From Nguyenibacter vanlangensis (GTDB lineage: Bacteria; Pseudomonadota; Alphaproteobacteria; Acetobacterales; Acetobacteraceae), in contig NZ_CP152276.1 in NCBI RefSeq assembly GCF_038719015.1, forward strand, positions 3,675,501 to 3,739,500: 64,000 bases of DNA. Reading direction: 5' to 3'. The notes below the pieces were generated by a model, which was not told the origin of the DNA, made no database searches, and saw only the letters and a list, made by a program, of their open reading frames with translations. The translations under genes were made by a program, and so were the position numbers. Below are positions 9,076 to 16,810 of the stretch, one piece after another. Each line of letters begins with the position of its first letter. Positions within the stretch are counted from its first letter, which is position 1.

Positions 9076-9225
9076 CGGTTCCTTCCTTTTCCGGCCGCAC
9101 AAATGCGTAGACATGTTTCGATACAGTTACCGTAATCGGTCGATTTTGGGGGCTGTGTCAATAGGTTCGACGGTGACATAACAATGACGTCCGTTTGTTT
9201 ACGAGGTCGAGGTAGCCAAGGACAA

Positions 9226-9720
9226 TCAGAGTTTTCCGCCGATGACGCCCAAGATTTCAGTTAAGGAAGTGGGTGAAAAGTTCCAGCAATCGACCCCCAC
9301 ATCGCACGACGAGCCTGTGAAGGGTCTATTTCCATGCACATGGCCATACAGATGAATGGTGTCTCGATAGAAACCATTCCATTCGGCTATCGGGTAATGG
9401 AAAAGAACCAGCTTTCGGTCATCCAGTTTTAATTCGGCATAGTGCTGAACGCTGGTCCAACCATCCCACGTCTGAACAGATACCCCGTCGTGGTTTCCGA
9501 CAATCAGATGTTTCCGGCCCTTCAGCCGCGCGCCATAGCGTTCGGGACTTTTCCAGCAGAAATCACCTAAGCACCATATATCGTCCGTTGGCCTGACTCT
9601 CGCATTCCAATTCGTAATGAGAACGGCGTCCATCTGTTCGACAGATTCAAATGGCCGATTACAGTGCTTCAGAATATTTTTGTGACCAAAATGAAGGTCG
9701 GAAGTGAACCATGTTGTCAT
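9226..9720 (-). CDS. Calcineurin-like metallophosphoesterase
   Basis: A 164-residue protein with the metallophosphatase motifs in order: TSDLHFGHKNI (D-x-H) at residues 6-16, LGDFCW near 51, GNHDG near 74, and a late GHVHGNRP near 127. These bind two metal ions and hydrolyse phosphomono- or diesters. The compact size matches small phage or plasmid phosphoesterases. The substrate cannot be deduced. It stands alone within the island cargo. Confidence 0.85.
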   Translation of the reverse strand: MTTWFTSDLHFGHKNILKHCNRPFESVEQMDAVLITNWNARVRPTDDIWCLGDFCWKSPERYGARLKGRKHLIVGNHDGVSVQTWDGWTSVQHYAELKLDDRKLVLFHYPIAEWNGFYRDTIHLYGHVHGNRPFTGSSCDVGVDCWNFSPTSLTEILGVIGGKL

Positions 9721-9878
9721 TGGATTACTGTATCATCCGAACGGAATGCGGTCGACCTATGAAGGGCCGTCCGCCAGTGCTGCCGCATACTGCCCGTCTT
9801 TTGCCCCAAAACTCAGATTTGCATTCTATTCAGTCGAGACTTCTACATGTCAGATATGATGGATGGGCTATTGACAGG

Positions 9879-10262
9879 TCAACCACCCGTCATCCTTCTG
9901 CGATGCTCGTTCTCTGCCTCATGCAGACTGAATCGTGCCTCATCGTCAAATGGATGGACTTCGCAGAACCGCCGCCGTTCGCGAATGACAGCGTCTAACT
10001 CTGCGCCTGTCAGTCCTAGTAAGTCATCGTCGTCAGCCTCGACATACTCAGCCGTGATGATAAGGACCTCCCATGCGATATCGACACTCACCTTCCGACC
10101 AATCAAGTCGCTTGCCATAGTGGCCACCTCATCCAAAGACGCCCCGCCCTCATATGCCTGGATAATAGATGGCTTGAGATGGTCAAACCCGACCAGGGCA
10201 GATGGCACACGGTCGAACTTCGCTCGCTCTTGGCGGTACTCGTAAATTTCGCAGTCAATCAT
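9879..10262 (-). CDS. Hypothetical acidic protein
   Basis: A 127-residue acidic protein (MIDCEIYEYRQERAKF) with no signal peptide or membrane segment. A stretch of acidic residues (VEADDDDLLGL) lies near residue 75 and the end is basic (HRRRMTGG). No family recognised. It is bounded downstream by the phosphoesterase gene and upstream by a duplicated topoisomerase end. Confidence 0.5.
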   Translation of the reverse strand: MIDCEIYEYRQERAKFDRVPSALVGFDHLKPSIIQAYEGGASLDEVATMASDLIGRKVSVDIAWEVLIITAEYVEADDDDLLGLTGAELDAVIRERRRFCEVHPFDDEARFSLHEAENEHRRRMTGG

Positions 10263-10291
10263 GCTTCTGGCCTCTCTCGTGTTCCCTGCTC

Positions 10292-10333
10292 AAATGGCCT
10301 GCGAAGAAAGGGACTGGCAAGAAGGCAGCATGA
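10292..10333 (+). pseudogene. Duplicated 3' end of a topoisomerase III gene
   Basis: The last 13 codons and stop of a topoisomerase like that at 5982-8060 recur here: KWPAKKGTGKKAA then TGA, against EWPAKTGSGKKAA then TGA. Bases differ at several positions but the frame is kept, so this is the end of a related, diverged gene whose body is gone. Both copies are followed by a family A repeat and then by CCTTTATTGATTCC. Confidence 0.6.
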
Positions 10334-10399
10334 TTGAGATGTACAAACGTTAATTGTTCCATCCTTGCATCTGGCACGGAGAGGTCATAAATTCAATTT

Positions 10400-10508
10400 G
10401 TTCCTCGAAGAACATGTGCCGCTGAAAAAGTGGTTTAGAGTTTTACTCTCCTATATGGAGTTAGCAATAGAAATTAACCTTCGGGTTTTTCATTGCTCTT
10501 CGAGGAAC
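10400..10508 (+). ncRNA. Candidate structured small RNA
   Basis: Closing arms GTTCCTCGAAGA and TCTTCGAGGAAC (12 bp, perfect) enclose about 85 bases holding nested hairpins: AGAGT-ttt-ACTCT, CTCC-tatat-GGAG, and GCAAT...AACC-ttcg-GGTT...ATTGC with a UUCG loop. No open frame explains it. An intrinsic terminator follows at once, which suggests a transcribed rightward RNA. It matches no RNA family that I recognise. Confidence 0.5.
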
Positions 10509-10509
10509 A

Positions 10510-10537
10510 AAGGGCGGTCTTCGGACTGCCCTTTTTT
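10510..10537 (+). terminator. Intrinsic terminator
   Basis: AAGGGCGGTC-ttcg-GACTGCCCTTTTTT: an 8-10 bp GC-rich stem with a stable TTCG loop and a run of six T, directly after the candidate small RNA. Confidence 0.8.
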
Positions 10538-10551
10538 ATTGCTCCGGCATA

Positions 10552-10669
10552 GCGTTATCCCCGCATTCCAGCCGAGGGCCGGAGCGAAGCGGAGCATATC
10601 CACCGGGCGGAAGGCGTCTTTCGTGTAGCCAAGGGAGCCCGATGGATATGTGGTATGTGGGGGTAACGC
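10552..10669 (+). repeat. Structured repeat family A, copy A2
   Basis: 118 nt. P1 is GCGTTATCCCCGCATTCCA/TGGTATGTGGGGGTAACGC with the same T.T mismatch next to CCA/TGG. A small GCC/GGC hairpin and CGGAGCGAAGCGGAGC follow. P2 is ATATCCA.CGGGC/GCCCG.TGGATAT, P3 GGC/GCC, flanked by GGAA and AAGGGA. The P2 sequence is unrelated to that of A1 but pairs equally well. Confidence 0.65.
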
Positions 10670-11356
10670 GGGGAGCGGTCATGCTGCCCGGCGGCCTTTA
10701 TTGATTCCTTTAGCCTGTCTTATTCATGGCGACGGTAGACATTCACTCATAGTGCTGGACCGGCCCCCGCCTTCGCCTGAGTATCGTATATAGTTTTCGC
10801 CTTGGTAAATAGCTGTTCAGTCATAGCAATTCCATCGACTTTGCAAGCCAGATTGTCATTCATGTTAACCGTCATTAGTTCCGCCCTACTGGGGTCAGAC
10901 GCGTTTTTAGTCACGCTTATCGTGAGAACAAGGTACAAACCTTCGTTAGCATAGCTCACGCACATGTTGCCTGATTTGGCCATATCATACGCGCTGTAGG
11001 AAGCATTAGCGATTTTCCCACGCGGACCGTAGGCCCAAGTATAATCTACGCTTGAAGGCGTTTCCGTTGCTGATGAAGGTGAACCGTATTTCTTAAGAAT
11101 GGCGCCTTTCACGGATTCAAATGTTGGGGCGGTTAGCGGATTGCTGTATCTGAGGCTGCGGTCCAAATACATTATTCCGCTATTGGTTGCCGGGCTAGTG
11201 AACTCCGCCGACAAATGCTCGTAGTTATCACCGAAATTGTCGATGTCCGACCGAACCACATACGGTTGAGAAGTTACCGTTACACTGCGATAGGAAAAAC
11301 CCGACGTGACAGAATAATCTTCCGTGCTTTTCCCCGAACGGTCGGCAAAAATCTTT

Positions 11357-12387
11357 CCTGATTACGCACTAATTTCAGCCAATTTGAGCAGGCGATAGGG
11401 CATGGGCGGGGTTCTGACGGCGGCGTATCCGAGGCGAGGGATCATGGAGGCGAGGTCGAAGCGGCGATTGAAGCGATAAACGAACTCGGCGAGATAGCGC
11501 GGCGCATGCTTGTCACGGATAGCACGGTAAAGTACCGGTCATGGCATTCTTGATGTTGGCGAGAGCGGTATTGACCCATTTGAAAGCAGGGTTGCGGCCT
11601 GCCTTTGGTCCCGAACCGGTCAGGATGGGATGATGGACGCACCCTGCTTCGGTGACGGCGGCGAAACAGCGTAGACCGTCACTGACCACGCTGCTGGCGG
11701 GGTCGAAGCTGTTTTTTGCCATCTTTGCGATCTCGGCCCTACTGAACCCGGCCACCCGGCGGAGTTTCAGGCGGATTGGCTTGCCTTGCGGTGTGGTTTC
11801 AACAGCGGCCACGATCGGCGTCTTGCCCGCTGATCCTCGCCCGCGCTTGCCGCCGCCGCGTTCTCCGCCGAGATAGGCGTCGTCCAGTTCGATCCGTCCC
11901 TTCAGTCGCTTGCCGGCCTCGCGTTCCATCATTACCTGCGCGAGTTTATGCTTGATCTTCCAGGCCGTGGTCTGCGTCACGCCGAGCCTGCGCCCCAGTT
12001 CGATGCTGGAGATGCCGCCTTTGCTCTGGGTCAGATGGTACAGGGCACGAAACCAGGTCCGTAACGGCACCTTGGTTGCCGCGAAGATCGTTCCGGCGAT
12101 CAGCGACGTCTGCTTCCGACAGGCGCTGCATTGATACTGCCCACGGCTCTGAATGACGCTGTGCTCACGCCCGCCGCAGGCCGGGCATTCAAAACCAGAT
12201 GGCCAACGCCAGCCAAAGATCACCGCTCGGCACTTCTCTTCGCTTCCGTAAAGTTCGTCAAATTGGGCTTCGCTTAGCCCTTTCTGAAACTGGACCTTGT
12301 TGCGAGCCATCGATCAAGCCTCTCGAAAACAACAAATGTTCTCGTTTTGTATCATAAATCCCTGGCTGAAAATAGTGCGTAATCAGG
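11357..12387 (-). mobile_element. IS1595-family element, copy 3 (defective)
   Basis: 1031 bp bounded by inverted ends CCTGATTACGCACTA...AATCAGG and flanked by a perfect 8-bp duplication AAATCTTT (11349-11356 and 12388-12395). It is nearly identical to the copies at 32685 and 33785 but in the opposite orientation and one base longer. Confidence 0.9.
11362..12310 (-). pseudogene. IS1595 transposase with 1-nt frameshift
   Basis: The first 259 residues equal the intact 315-residue transposase at 32762-33709, with the zinc-ribbon cysteines (CPACGG, CSAC) and the DDE-type catalytic region. One extra T in GGTACTTTACCG near 11530 shifts the frame, so the product ends at MTGTLPCYP and loses the last 50 or so residues. 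The enzyme is probably inactive, which would freeze this copy in place. Confidence 0.85.
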
Positions 12388-12567
12388 AAATCTTTTTCAC
12401 CGCATCAGATGACATTCCGGGAGTAATCCCTAGCACATCGATGGATGCACCTGAGACATTCACCGTAGGAAATTCCGTGTCCTTACTCACCACCACGTTG
12501 TCTGCAAATGCGACCGAGGGAATGGTCGCGAAAACAGCCAGGGCAACAAAAGCCTTTTTTATTCTTT

Positions 12568-12963
12568 TCATTTGCTCAGCAATCCCGACCCGACAGTCGA
12601 TTTCGACTGCGAGATTGAATGCGATGCCACACGGTCTCCACGAAAAATCAAGGTCAGCGTGGTGTCGGAATTGGTGCCGCCGCCCGCAAACCCGTTTATA
12701 ACAGGGATGTAGCCGAGGACATTCCCTTGAAACTTTCCGGCTGAATATTTCCAGGTTTCATGCCCCGAACCATCCACAGAAGTTTCCTGAGGTTCACCGA
12801 ATGCCGCCCGAACCTGTTCTTTCGTCGTTACACCATCAACGATTTTCTGGTTGATGGATGCCGTGGTTTCGTTTCTGAGCGCATCACTTCCGTCCGTCGC
12901 GCTACACGCTGCCAAGGTGCAAGCCAACACTAAAGCCACCTTAGCCGTATAGAATCCCTTCAC
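12568..12963 (-). CDS. BamE/SmpA-like lipoprotein
   Basis: A 131-residue lipoprotein: signal MKGFYTAKVALVLACTLAAC with the lipobox cysteine at residue 20. The mature part holds INQKIVDGVTTKEQVRAAFG and GEPQETS, the SmpA/OmlA/BamE pattern, then GHETWKYS. The chromosomal BamE helps outer-membrane protein assembly; the role of an island copy is unknown. It overlaps by four bases the split secreted-protein gene, so both probably served one envelope function. Confidence 0.75.
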   Translation of the reverse strand: MKGFYTAKVALVLACTLAACSATDGSDALRNETTASINQKIVDGVTTKEQVRAAFGEPQETSVDGSGHETWKYSAGKFQGNVLGYIPVINGFAGGGTNSDTTLTLIFRGDRVASHSISQSKSTVGSGLLSK

Positions 12964-13003
12964 GCCATCCCTCCAAGGTCATATCAAGTATCTCGGCTCT
13001 AAC

Positions 13004-13080
13004 CGACCGAAACCCGTGCATATTCGGTCGATTTTGTTCATACTATTTAAATGCAGGAACAATCGGTATCTTCGACCGTA
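13004..13080. promoter_or_regulatory. Candidate res / operator region for the resolvase
   Basis: An 8-bp inverted repeat CGACCGAA (13004-13011) and TTCGGTCG (13023-13030) lies 85 bases before the resolvase start, with a further related CGGTATCTTCGACCG near 13065. Serine resolvases usually bind such repeated half-sites next to their own gene (family knowledge). The same CGGTCGATTTTG occurs near 9138. Confidence 0.4.
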
Positions 13081-13114
13081 TCAAAATCCCTGTCATTTTT
13101 AATGGGAGAGCTTC

Positions 13115-13672
13115 ATGGCACGATACGGATACGCCCGCGTTTCGACCGACGAGCAGACGAACGAACCGCAAATCATCGCCCTGCGCGCCGAGGGCGTCAC
13201 GGATATTACCATGGAGAAGATTTCGGGCGGGACCCCAGCCAGGAAGCGGCCTGTCCTGTCGGCCCTGTTGCGTCGCCTCAGACCCGATGACAGTCTTGTC
13301 GTCGCTAAGATTGACCGCCTCGGTCGCGACACCGTGGACGTTCTCTCCCTCATCCGGAGCCTACACGACAAGGGAATCAACGTCAGGATTCTCAATCTCG
13401 GCATCGAGACGCGTGGAGCCAACGGGCGGCTGTTCCTGTCAATACTGGCGGCCTTCGCGGAGTTCGAGCGGGAGATTATCCGGGAGCGGACCAAGGCCGG
13501 TCTTGTCGCAGCGCGGGAGCGTGGCAAGGTCTTGGGCCGACCTCCCGCCCTAACGCCGGTTCAGCGCGAGCACGTGCGCGACCTCAAGGCGCAGGGGATG
13601 TCGGCGACCCGGATTGCCGGCATCTTGGACGTATCACGCATGACGGTCTGGCGGACGGTTCAGGCGATATAG
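13115..13672 (+). CDS. Serine recombinase (resolvase/invertase family)
   Basis: A 185-residue resolvase. YGYARVSTDEQ holds the catalytic serine (about residue 10). KIDRLGRDTVDVL near 67 and EFEREIIRERTKAGL near 117 complete the catalytic domain. A C-terminal helix-turn-helix (MSATRIAGILDVSRMTVWR) binds DNA. GGGAG lies upstream of the ATG. The enzyme probably resolves co-integrates or dimers of the element at sites in its upstream region. It is related to, but distinct from, the resolvases at 13925 and 51600. Confidence 0.9.
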   Translation: MARYGYARVSTDEQTNEPQIIALRAEGVTDITMEKISGGTPARKRPVLSALLRRLRPDDSLVVAKIDRLGRDTVDVLSLIRSLHDKGINVRILNLGIETRGANGRLFLSILAAFAEFEREIIRERTKAGLVAARERGKVLGRPPALTPVQREHVRDLKAQGMSATRIAGILDVSRMTVWRTVQAI

Positions 13673-13809
13673 GTGCCTCATAGAACCGTCACGGAAATCC
13701 CCTTTTTGATATGGCTCGTATCGGTCTCATTGACGGCTTCCCGGAATCGACCGATTCTGTTACGTGTCCTGCTTCCGCTTTGGCCTATCCACCGTTGATT
13801 TAGCTGAAA

Positions 13810-13887
13810 TCCATCGCCTTTCGCCGCCTCGAATTTCCGGGGGCGACCGATAGCCTTGCCGGAACGCGTGCCCTGCTGGCGGGCATT
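13810..13887 (-). pseudogene. C-terminal scrap of a third resolvase
   Basis: The leftward frame reads NARQQGTRSGKAIGRPRKFE, matching NARRHGTKSGKAIGRPRRSG of the neighbouring resolvase, but without the catalytic part. Just to its right, GGGTAACGCGGGG (from 13903) equals the right outer arm of repeat A2, so a family A copy probably also stood downstream of the resolvase before rearrangement. Confidence 0.55.
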
Positions 13888-13924
13888 GTCTCGGCAAAAA
13901 ACGGGTAACGCGGGGTGTTCAGGG

Positions 13925-14569
13925 TCAGGCTGCACGCTTCGCCCTGTTGATGGCCGATTCCAAGTCAATCTGTCCATTGGCAACTTGGGCGCGGATTCCA
14001 TCACGCTGACGGGCACGGGTGAGGGTTGACGGCGAGATTCTGGCAATCTGCGCGGCATCACGATGGCTGTGTCCCTGTTCGACCAGGCGCAGGGCAAGGT
14101 CAACCGCTCGGCCTGACCGCCTGGGCCTGCCGATGGCCTTGCCCGACTTCGTGCCATGCCTGCGGGCGTTTTCAAGACCAGCATTGATGCGCTCCGTGAT
14201 GAGGTCTCGCTCAAACTCCCCGACTGCCGCCAGGACTGTACGCAGTAGCCTTCCCAGCGGTCCGGATATTTTCCCGCCGAGTTGAATGACCAGAACTTCA
14301 ACACCGAGGCTATCAAGATGGTCGAGCGTCCGGAGAACGTCTGCCACCGACCTGCCCAAGCGGTCGATTTTGGTGACAACAATCTCATCGCCATGATTCA
14401 GCATTGCGACCATGGCGGCAAAACCGGGCCGGTCCAGGGCGTTGGTGGAGCCTGATACGCCGACATCGGAGAACACATTCTCTGCCTCGACACCGTGCGC
14501 GGTGAGGTCTGGCATCTGACTGCCGACTGACTGTTTCAACGTGCTGACTCGTGCGTATCCGTAGCGCAT
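13925..14569 (-). CDS. Serine recombinase (resolvase family)
   Basis: A 214-residue resolvase: MRYGYARVSTLKQSVGSQ with the catalytic serine at residue 9, VTKIDRLGRSVADVL near 66, and EFERDLITERINAGLENARR near 118. SGKAIGRPRR leads into a C-terminal helix-turn-helix (HSHRDAAQIARISPSTLTR) and a short extra tail. It faces the resolvase at 13115 and may act on a different site. Upstream lies an AT-rich stretch with repeated TTTATTTTTACAT. Confidence 0.88.
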   Translation of the reverse strand: MRYGYARVSTLKQSVGSQMPDLTAHGVEAENVFSDVGVSGSTNALDRPGFAAMVAMLNHGDEIVVTKIDRLGRSVADVLRTLDHLDSLGVEVLVIQLGGKISGPLGRLLRTVLAAVGEFERDLITERINAGLENARRHGTKSGKAIGRPRRSGRAVDLALRLVEQGHSHRDAAQIARISPSTLTRARQRDGIRAQVANGQIDLESAINRAKRAA

Positions 14570-14690
14570 GGCAACAATTTCCCCGCTTACTTATGAATAC
14601 GGGGTTCTGCATACGCTCCGCCCCGCAAAATCATTATAGTCTATGCCGTGTGCATAAAAGAAATGGTTTTCACATCCTTCTTCTCTGATA

Positions 14691-14788
14691 TTTATTTTTA
14701 CATCGAATGAATTTTTCTCTTGCTTCTTGAATTTCGAATTGTTCTCAAGTTTTTGGCGCCTTGATGCCGGAATGTTTATTTTTACATT
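14691..14788. repeat. AT-rich direct repeats upstream of a resolvase
   Basis: TTTATTTTTACAT followed by a similar flank occurs at 14691 and again at 14775, 84 bases apart, in a patch far more AT-rich than its surroundings. An 83-codon leftward frame crosses it but looks non-coding. The repeats could be resolvase sites or iterons. The remainder of the 14570-14969 gap holds a family B motif and the end of a lost leftward gene. Confidence 0.35.
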
Positions 14789-14879
14789 GCAAATGAATGC
14801 CTGCTCATGCCCTTCGCTCCGCTCGAACGTCTTTCGCCCCATTTACTGACTCGCTCCGCCTGACCGGCGAGCTCGAGGG

Positions 14880-14916
14880 GACACCGGGAGTCGGCCTCCG
14901 GCCTCGTCCCTGTGTC
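14880..14916 (-). repeat. Structured motif family B, copy B2
   Basis: Read leftward: GACAC-agGGA-cgAGGCC-gga-GGCCgac-TCCC-ggGTGTC, a nested stem. It follows CCGCCTGACGACCATC, in which TGA ends a leftward frame (ADIAA) much as at the end of the Rep gene at 52406. The gene body has been replaced, so this is the 3' end of a lost rep-like gene. Confidence 0.5.
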
Positions 14917-14990
14917 TGATGGTCGTCAGGCGGCTATGTCGGCCGCCATGAGGAATTGTTCAGGTCAGCGTGGCGTGCGAATATTCCTCC

Positions 14991-15860
14991 ATGCCTGATA
15001 TCGTCAGTCGCGCCTGTCGCAGCCTCTTCCTTGATTACCTCGTGGAACAAAGCACCCTGGGGGATATTCAGCGCGAGTTTGATGCCGCTGGCGTCCCGTA
15101 TGTCGAACCGCCCCAGCCAAGTGGTGGTCAGCGCCGCACCATGGTTCACGGGTATTATCTCGGCATTGATTGGGCAACGCATGAAGGCGTCTCCAAATTC
15201 CTTGAAGTCGCGACCTTCTTCATGGGCCGAGAAGACACCAAGCGCGCCAGCTTTGCCCAGACGATGAACTGGTATCTGCGCCCTGAAAACAATGAGCATC
15301 CCTTGATGCGTTTCCTGAGTGCGTTGAAGCCATGCGGATACGAATGGAGAGAAGGCCGGTTCATCGGTCTCTCGGCTGATGCTCGCCTTGCCGATACGAA
15401 GACTCTGGCGACCAATCTGGACCTGCCCCATCTCGGGGAACACATCAGGCGCATTGAAGCGTCCATTGAAGCTGACCCTGCCCTGGCTATCGGGTCTGCC
15501 AAGGAAATGGTCGAAACGGTCTGCAAGACGATTCTGACGAAAAGGTCGGTACCATCAGGTGTGACCTATTCCAAGGACGACGACCTGAACGAATTGGGAA
15601 AGAAGGTCTTCGGTGTCCTTCGTCAGCTACCTGATGACATCCCCGACAAGGCCAAGGGGGCGAAGACCATTAAAACCATGCTTAGCAATCTCCGCAGTGT
15701 CGTCCAATGCACTGCCGAACTCCGGAACTGGTATGGCAATGGTCATGGTCGGGAAGGCGATATCAAGCGTGGCCTGTCCCCTCGTCATGCTCGGCTGGTG
15801 GTCGGCGCGGCATCAACCCTGGCGTGGTATCTGTTGGAAACCGACAGGGACATGGAGTGA
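14991..15860 (+). CDS. Abortive infection protein with AbiC-like C-terminal domain
   Basis: About 289 residues from the ATG at 14991; a GTG at 14970 is also possible. The C-terminal half matches the Abi_C pattern: IEADPALAIGSAKEMVETVC and KTILTKR, then a helical part, LRNWYGNGHGREG, and ARLVVGAASTLAWYLL. The N-terminal half (VSRACRSLFLDYLVEQST) is unassigned. Proteins of this kind have been linked to abortive phage exclusion, where infected cells stop growing or die; whether this one does so is inference. It sits between the resolvases and a DUF5677 gene in island cargo space. Confidence 0.7.
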   Translation: MPDIVSRACRSLFLDYLVEQSTLGDIQREFDAAGVPYVEPPQPSGGQRRTMVHGYYLGIDWATHEGVSKFLEVATFFMGREDTKRASFAQTMNWYLRPENNEHPLMRFLSALKPCGYEWREGRFIGLSADARLADTKTLATNLDLPHLGEHIRRIEASIEADPALAIGSAKEMVETVCKTILTKRSVPSGVTYSKDDDLNELGKKVFGVLRQLPDDIPDKAKGAKTIKTMLSNLRSVVQCTAELRNWYGNGHGREGDIKRGLSPRHARLVVGAASTLAWYLLETDRDME

Positions 15861-15879
15861 CAGATTAGAACGCCCGCGC

Positions 15880-16656
15880 TCACCCGCTATGAAGGCCACT
15901 CATAACCTCAAGGTGCAACGTTTCATCGGCCAGTCGGGTCAAAGGCTCTGCTCCTGCTGCCGTTGGGCCAGAAAGCTGATTGAAGGCCACGCATACCCCG
16001 GTAAGAGCCATACAGGCGTAGGATGCCGTTCTTAGGTGTTCCTCATGCGACACGTCAGAATCAGCATTGAGGGTAATGCTCCCGTCCTTCCTGTCATCCT
16101 CTATATATCTGCGTAAAGCGTCGATGGAAGGATGTGCGGCATCTGCTGAAAGTTGAGCGTAGATGAGGTAAGCGTGCCCCGCGACGCTATCCTGGGCAAC
16201 CGTCCGCGCGACAAGGCCCTTCGGGGATATCGGAGCCGTCTTAAGCCTTCCAACCACCTCCTGGAGCATCTCGGCTATCGGCTCCGGCAGACTATCCAGC
16301 GAAGACATGATGAACTTTGCCCGCCGGTCGTGACTCTTCAGTTCATCCGCTATCATCTGGTCAACAAATTCATCCCCCTTCTGAACCAGCTTAGCAGACC
16401 ACAGAAGGTTCTCAACAGCAGAGCGAGCCATGATTCTCGCCTCAACGATTAGGGCCTGTTCCAGCAGGGCAAACGTCGCCCGGACGTTACTGATAGTCCT
16501 GATGAGCAATGCCGCACTGACTATCCGAGGGTCTCGTAAACCCTTCTGAGTGCCTTTCATCTCCGCCTCTGCAAGTGCGGTATAGCACAGGTCCACCAGT
16601 CGAGCCGCATGGTCGAACCAGGACTGCGCGGCTTCCTCAAAGGTTAGGCGAGACAT
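15880..16656 (-). CDS. DUF5677-like protein
   Basis: A 258-residue, mostly helical protein. ARIMARSAVENLLWSAKL near residue 76 matches the core of the DUF5677 family (R-x-x-x-E with small residues), and a later helix holds the AYLIYAQLSADAAHPS segment typical of it. There are no membrane segments. Function unknown; members often occur in mobile or defence-rich regions. It is convergent with the AbiC-like gene, ending 20 bases from it. Confidence 0.6.
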   Translation of the reverse strand: MSRLTFEEAAQSWFDHAARLVDLCYTALAEAEMKGTQKGLRDPRIVSAALLIRTISNVRATFALLEQALIVEARIMARSAVENLLWSAKLVQKGDEFVDQMIADELKSHDRRAKFIMSSLDSLPEPIAEMLQEVVGRLKTAPISPKGLVARTVAQDSVAGHAYLIYAQLSADAAHPSIDALRRYIEDDRKDGSITLNADSDVSHEEHLRTASYACMALTGVCVAFNQLSGPTAAGAEPLTRLADETLHLEVMSGLHSG

Positions 16657-16810
16657 TTTTACAACCTTCCACTGCTGCCCGAGAAGGGAATATTGCCAGG
16701 TGGGTCACCCCATCATGGCAGAGGCAGAACGGATGGGGAACGCCAAATAGAAGGTCGGCCCTTGGCCAGAGCTTTGCTAATTATATAAGCGCCCCACCGA
16801 GTCTCATTTT

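Larger units (their letters stand above)
10747..12571 (-). pseudogene. Secreted protein gene split by an IS1595 insertion
   Basis: The 5' part (12396-12571) encodes a signal peptide (MKRIKKAFVALAVFATIPSVAFA) and GITPGMSSDAVKKI; the 3' part (10747-11348) continues as FADRSGKSTEDYSV and runs to AKAGAGPAL. Removing the IS (11357-12387) and one 8-bp AAATCTTT target copy restores one frame of about 261 residues. The intact product would be periplasmic or exported. The GITPGMS segment recalls short repeats in BamE-like envelope proteins, but the family is unknown. Its start overlaps the stop of the upstream lipoprotein gene (ATGA), so the two formed an operon. Confidence 0.75.

Noticed and set aside
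10400..10508. Retron or CRISPR-associated RNA
   Set aside because: No reverse transcriptase, cas gene or repeat array is nearby.
14591..14842. 83-codon leftward frame in the AT-rich patch
   Set aside because: It is built around the repeated TTTATTTTTACAT and a GCGGAGCGAAG-type sequence, lacks a recognisable domain and has no clear ribosome site; described as repeats instead.
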